Shown piece by piece: positions 42,198-51,183 of a stretch of 64,000 bases of DNA. Position numbers and translations under genes: made by a program. The DNA comes from Methylocaldum sp002005105 (lineage in GTDB: Bacteria > Pseudomonadota > Gammaproteobacteria > Methylococcales > Methylococcaceae). Within the stretch, counting starts at the first letter, position 1. Every line of letters begins with the position of its first letter. The DNA lies in the NCBI RefSeq assembly GCF_051027545.1, contig NZ_CP194902.1:682001-746000 (forward strand). Reading direction: 5' to 3'. The notes under the pieces were generated by a model. That model did no database searches. It was not told where the DNA came from and worked only from the letters and a program-made list of their open reading frames with translations.

Positions 42198-44252
42198 ATG
42201 AACGCATACTCGACCGAAGACATCAGGACTATCGCACTGGTCGGACACGCGGGCGCGGGAAAGACGACGCTGGTCGAAGCACTGCTGTACAAGACGGGAA
42301 TGATCAATACGCCGGGCAGTGTGGAGAAAGGAACCACTGTTTGCGACTACGATCCGCTCGAAAAAGCCCATCAGCATTCCCAGAAACTCGCCGTCACCCA
42401 CATCGACCACAAAGCTACCCGCATTCACCTTTTGGATACTCCGGGATATCCCGATTTCATGGGCCAAGCCTTGTGCGCGCTGGATGCGGTCGAAACCGCG
42501 GCCGTGGTCATCAACGCCGCCAACGGCATCGAATTCACCACCGGCCGGATGATGCAATGGGCCCAGGCAAGAGGATTGTGTCGAATGATCGTCGTGAACA
42601 AAATCGACGGCGACAATCTGAACCTGCCGGAACTCGTAAATGAGATTCGCGATGCCTTCGGCAAGGAATGCCTCCCGATCAACTTGCCTGCCGACAAAGG
42701 TACACGGGTCATCGATTGCTTCTTCAACGGGGACGGCAGGGCCGATTTTTCGTCACCGACCGAAGCCCATCGCGCGCTGATCGATCAGGTGGTGGAAGTC
42801 GATGAAGCGCTCATGACGCAATACCTCGAACAGGGGGAGATCGCTCCCGAAACCTTGCACGCCCCTTTCGAAGAGGCGCTACGCAACGGCCACCTGGTTC
42901 CCATTTGTTTCGTTTCCGCCCGCACCGGCGTCGGTGTTCCGGAATTGGCGGACGCATTCGTAAAACTGCTGCCGAATCCCAAGGAAGGCAACCCGCCCCT
43001 GTTCGAACGCTGGCCATCCAGCACCGAGCGCAAGAACGCCGTGCCGTTCCGGTCGGAACCCGATGCGTCCAAGCATGCGCTGGTTCATGTATTCAAGGTG
43101 GAAATGGATCCGTATGTCGGCAAGATCTCGGTATTCCGCATCCATCAAGGCACCGTCGTCCCCGATACGCAACTGTTCATCGGCGAGTCCCGCAAGCCCT
43201 TCAAAGCAGGGCATCTGTTCATGCTCCAGGGCAAGCAGCACGTTCCCGCGATGCGGTGCATACCGGGCGACATTTGCGCCGTAGCCAAGGTGGATGAAAT
43301 CGAGTTCGATGCGGTGCTGCACGATGCGCCCGAGGACGACCATATCCACTTGAAACCTCTCGACTTTCCCCATGCAGTGTTTGGTCTGGCGATCACTCCG
43401 AAGCGCCGGGGCGACGAACACAAGTTATCCGAGGTCCTGCACAAGCTTGAAGCGGAAGATCCCGCCCTGGACGTGGAATACGATGCCACGACTCATGAGG
43501 AAGTGATGCACGGTCTGGGCGAACTCCACTTGCAAAGGGTGCTGGAAAAAATGCAACAGCAGTACAAGCTGGAAGTGGACACTCATCCGCCCAAAATTCC
43601 TTACCGCGAAACGATCACCTCGCCGGCCGAGGGGCACCACCGACACAAGAAACAAACCGGCGGCGCCGGCCAATTCGGCGAAGTTTTCCTGCGTATCGAA
43701 CCGCTGCCGAGGGGGGCGGGTTTCGAGTTCGTCGACGAGGTCAAAGGCGGCGCGATTCCCGGACAATTTATCCCGGCGGTCGAAAAAGGCGTGCGACAAG
43801 CATTGGAAACCGGCGCCGTGGCGGGCTACCCGATACAGGATGTCCGCGTCGTGGTTTACGACGGCAAGGCGCACCCGGTGGACAGCAAGGAAGTGGCGTT
43901 CGTCGCGGCCGGCAAGAAGGCCTTCCAGGATGCCGTGGCGAAAGCGCGACCCATCGTGCTGGAACCGGTGGTCAACGTGGAAATCAGTATTCCGGAATCG
44001 ACGATCGGCGATGTCACCGGAGATCTCTCGTCGCGACGCGGCCAGGTTACCGGCACGGCGCCATCGCGAAGCGGGATGACGACGGTCGCCGCCCGCGCGC
44101 CTCTGGCCGAACTGAGCAGCTATCATTCACGGCTCAAATCGCTTACGGCCGGCCAGGGTTCCTATACGCTGGAATTCAGCCACTATGAACCGGTATCGCC
44201 GCAGATTCAGCAACAGCTCATGGGGCAATACAAGCCTCGTCCGGAAGACTGA
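42198..44252 (+). CDS. Elongation factor G-like translational GTPase (EF-G paralogue)
   Basis: A 684-residue translational GTPase: P-loop GHAGAGKTTLVE, DTPGYPDF (G3), VNKIDGD (G4), then domain II, an EF-G domain III/IV/V set with GLGELHLQRVLEKMQ, HKKQTGGAGQFGEVFLRIEP, and a C-terminal YTLEFSHYEPV. The switch I segment is unusual: the Arg-Gly-Ile-Thr-Ile of canonical EF-G is replaced by HQHSQKLAVTHIDHK. That pattern fits the FusA2/EF-G2-like paralogues rather than the housekeeping factor encoded near rpsG. Start ATG 42,198 has GAGG upstream. It may act in stress translation or ribosome recycling, but paralogue functions differ between lineages. Confidence 0.88.
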   Translation: MNAYSTEDIRTIALVGHAGAGKTTLVEALLYKTGMINTPGSVEKGTTVCDYDPLEKAHQHSQKLAVTHIDHKATRIHLLDTPGYPDFMGQALCALDAVETAAVVINAANGIEFTTGRMMQWAQARGLCRMIVVNKIDGDNLNLPELVNEIRDAFGKECLPINLPADKGTRVIDCFFNGDGRADFSSPTEAHRALIDQVVEVDEALMTQYLEQGEIAPETLHAPFEEALRNGHLVPICFVSARTGVGVPELADAFVKLLPNPKEGNPPLFERWPSSTERKNAVPFRSEPDASKHALVHVFKVEMDPYVGKISVFRIHQGTVVPDTQLFIGESRKPFKAGHLFMLQGKQHVPAMRCIPGDICAVAKVDEIEFDAVLHDAPEDDHIHLKPLDFPHAVFGLAITPKRRGDEHKLSEVLHKLEAEDPALDVEYDATTHEEVMHGLGELHLQRVLEKMQQQYKLEVDTHPPKIPYRETITSPAEGHHRHKKQTGGAGQFGEVFLRIEPLPRGAGFEFVDEVKGGAIPGQFIPAVEKGVRQALETGAVAGYPIQDVRVVVYDGKAHPVDSKEVAFVAAGKKAFQDAVAKARPIVLEPVVNVEISIPESTIGDVTGDLSSRRGQVTGTAPSRSGMTTVAARAPLAELSSYHSRLKSLTAGQGSYTLEFSHYEPVSPQIQQQLMGQYKPRPED

Positions 44253-44281
44253 GAACCCTTGACCTACCGAGGCAAACCGCG

Positions 44282-45061
44282 TCACCGCCAGCCGGAATAG
44301 GACAGCAGACGCAAGAAACGCGGAAACTCGACGCCCATGAGCAACTCCATTGTCTTCGCCTGCTGCTTCAGATCGGCGATCTCGGCGTGTTCGAGTCGCT
44401 CTCCGAAACCGAATCCGATCACATTGCCCCGGCCGGGAACCTGCAAGCGCATCGTGCGTCTTTCGAAATAAAGATTGAGCAGTCCCATGGACTGCCGCAG
44501 CGACTGGGTCTCCGTTCCCCACAGATTTATGGCGAGAATGCCCTCCGGGTGCAAAAGCCGGCGGCTTGCCGAAAAGAAATCCTGTTGATTTACGGCCTCC
44601 GCAAGGCCTTGATGATCGAAGACATCCACCAGAATATGATCGTACTCCGCCTCCCGACGGTCGGCTTCGGCACAGACGAATTCGTTTCCGTCCGAAACAT
44701 GAACGGTGAGTCGCGCATCCTTCGGAAGACCGAAATATTCGTAAGCGATCTCGGCGACCGCCGGTCGGCACTCGACTGCATCGATTCGGCATTCGGGGAA
44801 GTGATTGAACAGGAATCTCGCGAGCGTACCGCCCCCCAATCCCAGCAGAAGAATTTTGCGCGGCTCGGGTTTGAACAGAAGTCCCGCGAGCATCGCCCTC
44901 GCATAAGAAAGCTCCAATTTATCGGGTTCGGCGAGCGACATGGCGCTCTGTTTGGGATGGGTGCCGAAATGAAGAGAGCGAACGCCGCAGGTTTCGACAA
45001 CCTCGATGAGGCCCATTTCATCTCTGCAGCAATGGACAAGGGTACCGCCGTACTTCCGCAT
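44282..45061 (-). CDS. Spermidine-synthase-like methyltransferase-fold protein
   Basis: A 259-residue protein with the polyamine-synthase Rossmann fold: LHFGTHPKQSAMSLAEPDKLELSYARAM, the nucleotide motif ILLLGLGGGTLARF, IDAVECRPAVAEIAYEYF, LTVHVSDGNEFV and DHILVDVFDHQG. The Gly-Gly-Gly motif and Asp residues fit aminopropyl- or methyltransferase chemistry, but residues specific for putrescine cannot be verified. The frame is open to 45,205; the internal ATG 45,061 fits the usual N-terminus, though no good Shine-Dalgarno lies at either start. It is convergent with the EF-G-like gene. Confidence 0.8.
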   Translation of the reverse strand: MRKYGGTLVHCCRDEMGLIEVVETCGVRSLHFGTHPKQSAMSLAEPDKLELSYARAMLAGLLFKPEPRKILLLGLGGGTLARFLFNHFPECRIDAVECRPAVAEIAYEYFGLPKDARLTVHVSDGNEFVCAEADRREAEYDHILVDVFDHQGLAEAVNQQDFFSASRRLLHPEGILAINLWGTETQSLRQSMGLLNLYFERRTMRLQVPGRGNVIGFGFGERLEHAEIADLKQQAKTMELLMGVEFPRFLRLLSYSGWR

Positions 45062-45520
45062 CGCAATGACTTCAGACCGAGCCAAATTCCAGTGGAAACG
45101 CGAGGCATGTCCGATCGGGCGGAACAGGTATGGTGCGCGTTTTCCCGCACAGGATTGAGGCAGATGCCCCGAATCCGATTGCAACCCCACAGACGAAACG
45201 AGCATATCGTTGTTTTAACTGATTTTTCAATCGTGGCACGCCCATTGCGTTAACATCTTTGCATAACCTCTTCTTTCGGACACCAGGGGACAGCTGACAT
45301 ATTCTCCATAACTGCCTACTGTATCCCTCCGTTAACCGCAAAAGCCATTTCCCCCTGTTACTCTGGTGTCCTTCTTTTTTGACGAACGGCCGATTCAGGC
45401 AGTGCCAGCGGGCACCGTCGCAATAGTGATGCTATCGGCCATTCGGGAATGCCTTCGGTACGGGCTATAATCGGGTTACGCCTACAAAGCGCGGCTTAAT
45501 TTACGTCCTGAGAGCCGTAC
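45062..45520. other. Intergenic or leader region, nothing recognised
   Basis: The left part could code for an N-terminal extension of the spermidine-synthase-like gene if translation starts at 45,205. The rest holds no feature I can support. Confidence 0.35.
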
Positions 45521-46003
45521 ATGTCCATGACCGCTTTTCCCAAACCCAGCGAAGAGAACTGTTTCTTGGCCGATCACGTAGCCATTTTGCGGGATAGCTA
45601 TAGACATTGGACGGGGCGCGAGCTGGTCGATCCGAGAATGAATCACTACGAAGCGGCGCGGTATCTGTTTTCCGCCCCGTTCGCGGTGCTTTCTCACGAT
45701 ACGGCCAAGGACCCGGTTTTCAACTACGCCAATCAAACCGCGATGAGCTTGTTCGGCATGGAGTGGGAGGAATTTACCGCGTTTCCCTCGCGCCTTTCCG
45801 CCGAGCGCCAGAACCAGGAAAATCGGGAACGCCTTCTAGCCGAAGTCGCCGCTCGCGGCTATATCGAGGATTATCGGGGGATTCGCATCTCGAAACACGG
45901 GCGTCGCTTTTTGATCGAGCACACAACCATCTGGAATCTGCTCGATGCCAGAGGCGTCTACTGCGGCCAAGCGGCGAGGTTCTCCGATTGGAGTTTCGTC
46001 TGA
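45521..46003 (+). CDS. MEKHLA (PAS-like) domain protein
   Basis: A 160-residue single-domain protein. AILRDSYRHWTGRELV, AARYLFSAPFAVLSHDTAKDPVFNYANQTAMSLFGMEWEEF, PSRLSAER and GRIVxI-like RISKHGRRFLIEHTTIWNLLD form the MEKHLA fold, a PAS relative found alone in many bacteria. It may bind a small ligand or cofactor; no output domain is attached. GAGAG precedes the first ATG. It is convergent with the next gene. Confidence 0.88.
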   Translation: MSMTAFPKPSEENCFLADHVAILRDSYRHWTGRELVDPRMNHYEAARYLFSAPFAVLSHDTAKDPVFNYANQTAMSLFGMEWEEFTAFPSRLSAERQNQENRERLLAEVAARGYIEDYRGIRISKHGRRFLIEHTTIWNLLDARGVYCGQAARFSDWSFV

Positions 46004-46020
46004 GCGCGAGCGAGGCGTAT

Positions 46021-47613
46021 TCAAACGGAAGATGCTGGCGCTTCGACTGTCGTAAGCGCTATTTGGCAGAAATTCGAATTGGCTTCGATAAGCCGGGCTA
46101 CTCGGAAGGTGTTTTTCTCTCCCTGCTCCTCCACGAGGACGGTATCGCCGCAACGTAGCTTGACAGGCGGAATGACTAAACTATCCGGCACATCCGTGCC
46201 CATTTTGAACAACAAACCTTTATGCGCACGGCTTCCGGGCGAGTCGGCGAAAAATCGGACAAAGCACGGACGATTTCCAAACAGTTCGACGTTGTAGCAA
46301 AACTGGCCGTTGTATATTTGTCCGCCCCGCACGACCCCCACCTGGATAATCTCATCGTCGGTGTTTAATGCGAGCAGATCGCCTATGCGAAAGACCTGCC
46401 CACCGGAATCGATGATATAAAAACCAGGAAGCTCGCTACGGTAGACCTTTACGGAACGCATGTCCCCGAAACCAATGCCTAGGGTCTCGTCCTTGGCTCC
46501 CGAACCCGAAACCAGCGCGGCGGCAAAAGTGCCTGTGGATTTTGAGCCGAGAATCTCCGGTCGCATATCCGAACTCAGGGGCGCCAATTCGAGTTGGTCC
46601 AGGTTCGACCAAAGGGATTGGGAGGCGCCGCTGATTCGGCGTGACTCGATACGGCCCACTGTTGCGGCGATTGCCTCGACTCCCAAACTGACAACGGCAC
46701 GCCGCGCGGTCAGTTCCGGCTGATTCGGCAGACGATCGCCGAGTCTGGGGAGAACCAAGGCCAGCGGATTTTCCTCTGGCTTGCCGTCCGTCCGAATCTC
46801 GTTGCGAAATTCATTGAGCAAGCGTTCCATGAACAAAAACCTAAGCCCCGGCTTGTCGACCGGGGCAGGCGCGGGCACCGGCATGATAGGTCCGCCGACC
46901 GACAAATCGAAACACAAGACGGCACGCGCCCCATTACTGACGGGCGTCGACTCGATTCTCACGAGATCCGCATGAGCCACCAAAAAATCGAACAGCCGCT
47001 GCATGTCCTGCTGGCTGAGCCTACTTGGAGCGGCTATCCCGAACAAGAGTATGACCTTAAAGAACAGGGGGACGGAAACCGTTCCCAAGGCTTTGTCGTC
47101 CGGGGACGAATGACAGAGTCCCCGCTCTTCCGCCAGCCGGAAAAGCCCGAAGACGAACGACCAAAAAGCCGAGGGCTGCGCCTCATAAATCTGAGCAGAT
47201 CTTAGAAGGCTGTTGGCGTAGTACTCGAATGCGCGCCCGATGATCAAAGCCTGCTCTGATGGATTAAAAACGCCGGTAGATGTCTCCGCTTCCACGAGTT
47301 GCCTATAACCCGCGGCCAGCTCGCTATGAAATCTGGAGCAGAGACTGGCGATTTTCCGTGTCTTCCCATCCAATGGAAAAGGCTTGTCAAGGAAATATGA
47401 CAGGAGCCCCTTATCAAGCCCCGTCACTGTCGCTCGGCATTTCTCGAGGATCGCAAAACGAAGGCGCGGCTCGATGGCGGAAGCGTTCAACGCCCGCAAT
47501 ACCGGATAAAGTACACGGCAGCTTTCACGGATATTGGCCACGGGCAATCCATCCAGCCAAACCGAGGCCGCTTCGATATCGAGCTTGAAAGGCAGAGCCG
47601 GATCGTGATCCAT
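46021..47613 (-). CDS. Large cytoplasmic protein of unknown function, possible PilZ-like C-terminus
   Basis: A 530-residue soluble protein with no signal peptide. The N-terminal half is helical (ASVWLDGLPVANIRESCRVLYPVLRALN, SRFHSELAAGYRQLVEAE) and resembles proteins of the FimW/PA4958 type that carry a helical domain before a c-di-GMP-binding-like barrel. The C-terminal part (about 400-530) is beta-rich with VYRSELPGFYIIDSGGQVFRIGDLLALN and GVVRGG. I see no RxxxR / DxSxxG pair typical of a c-di-GMP-binding PilZ domain, so ligand binding is unproven. Similarity is by architecture only. It stands alone. Confidence 0.6.
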   Translation of the reverse strand: MDHDPALPFKLDIEAASVWLDGLPVANIRESCRVLYPVLRALNASAIEPRLRFAILEKCRATVTGLDKGLLSYFLDKPFPLDGKTRKIASLCSRFHSELAAGYRQLVEAETSTGVFNPSEQALIIGRAFEYYANSLLRSAQIYEAQPSAFWSFVFGLFRLAEERGLCHSSPDDKALGTVSVPLFFKVILLFGIAAPSRLSQQDMQRLFDFLVAHADLVRIESTPVSNGARAVLCFDLSVGGPIMPVPAPAPVDKPGLRFLFMERLLNEFRNEIRTDGKPEENPLALVLPRLGDRLPNQPELTARRAVVSLGVEAIAATVGRIESRRISGASQSLWSNLDQLELAPLSSDMRPEILGSKSTGTFAAALVSGSGAKDETLGIGFGDMRSVKVYRSELPGFYIIDSGGQVFRIGDLLALNTDDEIIQVGVVRGGQIYNGQFCYNVELFGNRPCFVRFFADSPGSRAHKGLLFKMGTDVPDSLVIPPVKLRCGDTVLVEEQGEKNTFRVARLIEANSNFCQIALTTVEAPASSV

Positions 47614-47962
47614 AAATCGAGAGATAGGACTTGTGACTTTACCTGAGTTTAGCCCTAAGTCGGCTTCTTACAATTCGGCTGTAGAGAGTATATTCACCCG
47701 TTACGATATCTTTGAGATCTTGATCTCAAAATCGAGCACTTCAAAGGATCGCGCAGGCATTCCTCAGCCGAGGGAATTCTGGCCTTGAACAGCCATTCCG
47801 GAACTCCTTTCCGGCATAGCGATGGACGTTCCATGCGCTACGAGGACACCGCCGCCGCAAGCGAATCGCCCCGGATTGACTAGACTTGTTCACGATGCGC
47901 TTTGGCTTGCAGCGAGCGATCGGCTTTCGAACCTCTAACGCAATGACTTCGGAGCGGCACGA
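47614..47962. other. Intergenic region between divergent genes
   Basis: About 350 bases. Apart from the palindrome at 47,711 I see no gene or repeat. Confidence 0.4.
47711..47730. promoter_or_regulatory. Palindrome, possible operator
   Basis: TTTGAGATCTTGATCTCAAA is a 9-bp perfect inverted repeat around TT. It has no T-run after it on either strand, so a regulator-binding site is more likely than a terminator. It lies about 100 bases upstream of the minus-strand gene's start and 230 from the plus-strand gene. Confidence 0.35.
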
Positions 47963-48508
47963 TTGATCGCTGAAGATGCTGGTACGATTTGGAGTCAATT
48001 GGACTTTAACCGATCAAAAAACGTGATTGACGATAAAACCCCGCTCGAAGCGGTAGCCGAAGCCGCACATGACTATTGCCGCTTGATCGAGCACGTGAGA
48101 GCCAATCATCTGGCGGACTGGCTGAGCTGCGTGCAAAGCTCATTACTGAAATTGGATACCGCCGTCAGGCGACTCGCCTCTCAAGAACCCTACCACGCGT
48201 ACAAACTGGCCCACGATTTGGATGCGCGTTTCGAGTCCTATCTTCGCCTTAAACGTTACCTGGACCACTACGACGAACTCTCACCGGGGCCGGACCCTGC
48301 CGAATTCTATGACCTGAGCTTCGGAAATCTTTCGGAAAACCTGACCGATATCTATTTCGAAGTCAGACGAGGACTGGCCTCGTACGAAGCCGGAACCATC
48401 GGGGAACAGTCGGCACAGCGGATCTGGTCGAACGGCTATCGCAATTATTGGCAGCAACATCTGAAAGAGGCGCGGAAACGTCTCAACCTTATCCGTTTAG
48501 CCGGATGA
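47963..48508 (+). CDS. DUF5063-family protein
   Basis: A 181-residue soluble, mainly helical, acidic protein. TPLEAVAEAAHDYCRLIEH, VQSSLLKLDTAVRRL, GPDPAEFYDLSFGNLSENLTDIYFEVRRGL and GYRNYWQQHLKEARKRLN match the DUF5063 family of unknown function. It starts with TTG (47,963) behind GGAG; a GTG start further in is less likely. It is convergent with the ABC permease gene. Confidence 0.72.
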   Translation: MIAEDAGTIWSQLDFNRSKNVIDDKTPLEAVAEAAHDYCRLIEHVRANHLADWLSCVQSSLLKLDTAVRRLASQEPYHAYKLAHDLDARFESYLRLKRYLDHYDELSPGPDPAEFYDLSFGNLSENLTDIYFEVRRGLASYEAGTIGEQSAQRIWSNGYRNYWQQHLKEARKRLNLIRLAG

Positions 48509-48591
48509 GTGGCCAAAGCGCCGCCATTTCGAAATTCGCATATCGATTCAAGGTCATCGGCATGCTCCTTCAGAGTTTGTAAAAAAGCCTC

Positions 48592-49758
48592 TCAGACAGA
48601 TCGCAAGGCATCGATCAAATCCATCCTGGCGGCTCGAAAGGCGGGGAGCAAGCCGCCCAGCAGGCCCATGAACAGCGAAAACACGAGTGACTGAAACGCG
48701 ATCGTCGGCGTCAGGGTAAACGTGAATGCCAGTTCGGAAAACGTCTGCCAATTGAGGGTGGAAACCGTCAAAAGTTGCATGGTGGAAGCCAGCGCGACAC
48801 CGGCGAGACCGCCGATCAATCCCAAAAGCGCTGATTCGAAAAGAAAGGCGCTCAATATACCGCCACGCCGAAAACCCAGCGCTCGCAACGTTCCGATTTC
48901 GCGGGTCCGGCTCGCCACCGCGCCGTACATCGTGATAACCGCTCCGATGATTGCGCCCAGCGAAAAAATCACGCTCAGGGTCATGCCGAGTATCTTCAGG
49001 AAATTCGCCAGCATTTCCGATTGCTCGGCGTAAAAAACCGTTTCCCGCTTGGCTTCCACCTTCATCCGCGGGTCGGCCTCGATACGGACCCTGAAGCGCT
49101 CCAACAACGAAACATCGGCGAGCTTGGCGACGACCGCGGAATAAGCCGTCCGCCGAAAAGCCTGCATCAACTGATCGGCATCGCCCCAGATTTCGGAGCT
49201 GAAGCCGGTGTTTCCGGCGTCCATCACGCCGACGACGGTCCAATCGCGCAGGCCGAAGCGTATCGTTTCCCCGATGCCGGCACCTTTGAAATTCTCTGCG
49301 ATTTTCCTGCCGGCAACGATTTCGGACGATCCGGGACGAAACATCCGTCCCTCGGCCAAACGCACCTGCGGTCTTAGCGTCAGCCCTTTCTCGGACAGCC
49401 CCCGAATGGTCACATTGGAGGGTTTGTCGCTGCCCCGTTTCGGCAGCGTCATCAAAACCATGACCTCCTTGGAGGCAAGCTTCGTTCCGTTCGGCGCATA
49501 GGCGATTTCCGGCGCGCTCTCGATGATCGCAGCCTGCTCCCGCTCGATCGAGCTTTGAACTTCCGTCTCCGCCCCCTGCCGGATCAACACCACGTTGTCA
49601 TCGCTTCCGGTCGCCACCAAGGTCTGCCTGAGACCCTCGGTGAGCATCAGCACGGTTGCAAATACATAGACGACCAGAGCCATCCCCGCCGCCGTCAAGA
49701 CGGACGTAGCCTTGCGCGCCCACAAGCTCTTCCACGAATAAGAGAACGGTATCTTCAT
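48592..49758 (-). CDS. FtsX/MacB-type ABC transporter permease (exporter 1, second permease)
   Basis: A 388-residue inner-membrane protein with one N-terminal membrane segment (VLTAAGMALVVYVFATVLML), a periplasmic domain (about 45-260) and three C-terminal segments with the FtsX motif region TREIGTLRALGF. It is the last gene of an adaptor-ATPase-permease-permease unit. Its ATG at 49,758 is part of a 5-bp target duplication of a MITE, which now separates the coding sequence from its native ribosome-binding site. Immediately upstream is the element end, and a frame crossing the element stops in an ATGA overlap with this start. Translation may therefore be reduced or coupled. Confidence 0.9.
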   Translation of the reverse strand: MKIPFSYSWKSLWARKATSVLTAAGMALVVYVFATVLMLTEGLRQTLVATGSDDNVVLIRQGAETEVQSSIEREQAAIIESAPEIAYAPNGTKLASKEVMVLMTLPKRGSDKPSNVTIRGLSEKGLTLRPQVRLAEGRMFRPGSSEIVAGRKIAENFKGAGIGETIRFGLRDWTVVGVMDAGNTGFSSEIWGDADQLMQAFRRTAYSAVVAKLADVSLLERFRVRIEADPRMKVEAKRETVFYAEQSEMLANFLKILGMTLSVIFSLGAIIGAVITMYGAVASRTREIGTLRALGFRRGGILSAFLFESALLGLIGGLAGVALASTMQLLTVSTLNWQTFSELAFTFTLTPTIAFQSLVFSLFMGLLGGLLPAFRAARMDLIDALRSV

Positions 49759-49993
49759 CCTAGAAACGGCAGTTGGACGCGTCCGAGTGTGCGGCTGACG
49801 GGCCGGATGGCTAGGCGCGACGACGCCGTGGGGCCGCCCCCCACAAGAAGGAGCAACGCCGCCAGGTGGCCCGTCAGCCGTGCAATCGGGTGCGTAGCGG
49901 CTTCACCTAAACGGTGAGATCGATAGAAGATAGGACGGCCAGAATTCATATGGCTTTTCTGTTCCTTCTAAGCGGTCAACTGCCGTTTCTAGG
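49759..49993. mobile_element. MITE-like element, family 1, copy 2 (235 bp)
   Basis: The 17-bp ends CCTAGAAACGGCAGTTG and complement, same length and same orientation as copy 1 at 6,705, are flanked by the 5-bp duplication TTCAT (49,754-49,758 and 49,994-49,998). The TTCAT includes the complement of a start codon, so the element split the leader of the second permease gene from its coding sequence. The interior differs from copy 1 at many positions but keeps CAACGCCGCCAGGTGGCCCG and the ends. No transposase. Confidence 0.93.
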
Positions 49994-50011
49994 TTCATGG
50001 TCGCGCTCTCG

Positions 50012-51172
50012 CTAGCCGATGCTGCGCAGTCCCTCGCTGACCGGGAAGGTAATGACGCGCCAGGCGGGGAATACCGCCGCCGTCAGCCCGATCAGGCACG
50101 AAGCGAACAAGCCGAATTGTATGGTTCGCGAGGATATTTCGAACACCGGAAACAGCGTGCCGAACTTGGCCGCCAAGATGCCGGCCGCCGGGAAAGCGGC
50201 CAGGATGCCGAGAATTCCGGAACCGATCGACAGAGCCAGAGATTCGCCCAAAATAAGCGCGAGCAAATAGCGCGATCCGAACCCGACTGCCTTCAGCGTT
50301 GCGTACTCGCGCCGGCGCTCTCGGGTACTCATCGCCATGGTGTTCGCCATTACCGCCATGATGATGGCGATGACCACGAAGGAAACTATCTTGATGGCGA
50401 CCAAGATAGCTTCCGTCATGGCGACGAAGCCGAGCTGGAATGCCTCCTCGGTTTCGGTCAGAGTCTCCGCGAGCGAATTCTCGAAAAGCCGGTCGACCGC
50501 ATCGGAAAGTTCCGCCGCGCGACCGCCCCTATCGATCCGGAGAACAAAGACGCCTACACGCTCGGCCCGGCTCGGATCCGTTTTCTTCAGGGTTTCGTTG
50601 AGGTTGTCCCAATGAAACAGGAATAAGGTCTCGTCGGTCTTTCTTTCCGCCCCGCGATAAATGCCTCGCAAGACGAAACTCCAACTCCCCGAATAGATGG
50701 TTCCGCGCAACGGAATCACATCGCCGATCTTCCACCCGTACTCTTCCGCCAGCTTTCGGCCCGCAATTGCGCCTTTCCGGTCCTTTATGAAAGCCGTTTT
50801 CTCCGTTTCCGATAGAATGAATTCGGGGTAAAGCTCGAGATAGCTTTTCGGCTCTATGGCGAACTGGGGGAAAAAATTCCGCTCGTCGATATACACGCCC
50901 CCGAACCAATTCGAATAGCTCAGACCGGTAATCCCGTCTATCTGCCGGATGCGATTGGCATAGCTGATCGGCAGCGGAAATATCAGGGAGATGGCGTTTC
51001 GGGTAATGAGGCGATTGGCCGAGGTCGCCTCCGCGCCCGCATACCAGGCGTCGACCACGGTTCGGAGGAGAGCGAAAGCGACGATGGCGATGACGATGCC
51101 AAGCGCGGTCAGGCTGGTCCTGAGTTTGTGCCGAAAAAGATTTCGGAGTGCGAGACGCAGGAAAAACAGCAT
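50012..51172 (-). CDS. FtsX/MacB-type ABC transporter permease (exporter 1, first permease)
   Basis: A 386-residue membrane protein with an N-terminal membrane segment after NLFRHKLRTSLTALGIVIAIVAFALL, a periplasmic MacB-PCD-like domain and three C-terminal segments with RRREYATLKAVGF and LLALILGESLAL. It forms, with the other permease, the membrane part of a MacB/LolCE-like exporter. It lies 11 bases downstream of its ATPase. Its stop originally stood about 15 bases before the second permease start. Confidence 0.92.
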   Translation of the reverse strand: MLFFLRLALRNLFRHKLRTSLTALGIVIAIVAFALLRTVVDAWYAGAEATSANRLITRNAISLIFPLPISYANRIRQIDGITGLSYSNWFGGVYIDERNFFPQFAIEPKSYLELYPEFILSETEKTAFIKDRKGAIAGRKLAEEYGWKIGDVIPLRGTIYSGSWSFVLRGIYRGAERKTDETLFLFHWDNLNETLKKTDPSRAERVGVFVLRIDRGGRAAELSDAVDRLFENSLAETLTETEEAFQLGFVAMTEAILVAIKIVSFVVIAIIMAVMANTMAMSTRERRREYATLKAVGFGSRYLLALILGESLALSIGSGILGILAAFPAAGILAAKFGTLFPVFEISSRTIQFGLFASCLIGLTAAVFPAWRVITFPVSEGLRSIG

Positions 51173-51183
51173 CGATCGGAGAC

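Noticed and set aside
49759..49993. Internal 64-residue frame of the MITE as a true protein gene
   Set aside because: Short, Leu/Arg-rich, no ribosome-binding site; kept only as a possible coupling leader.
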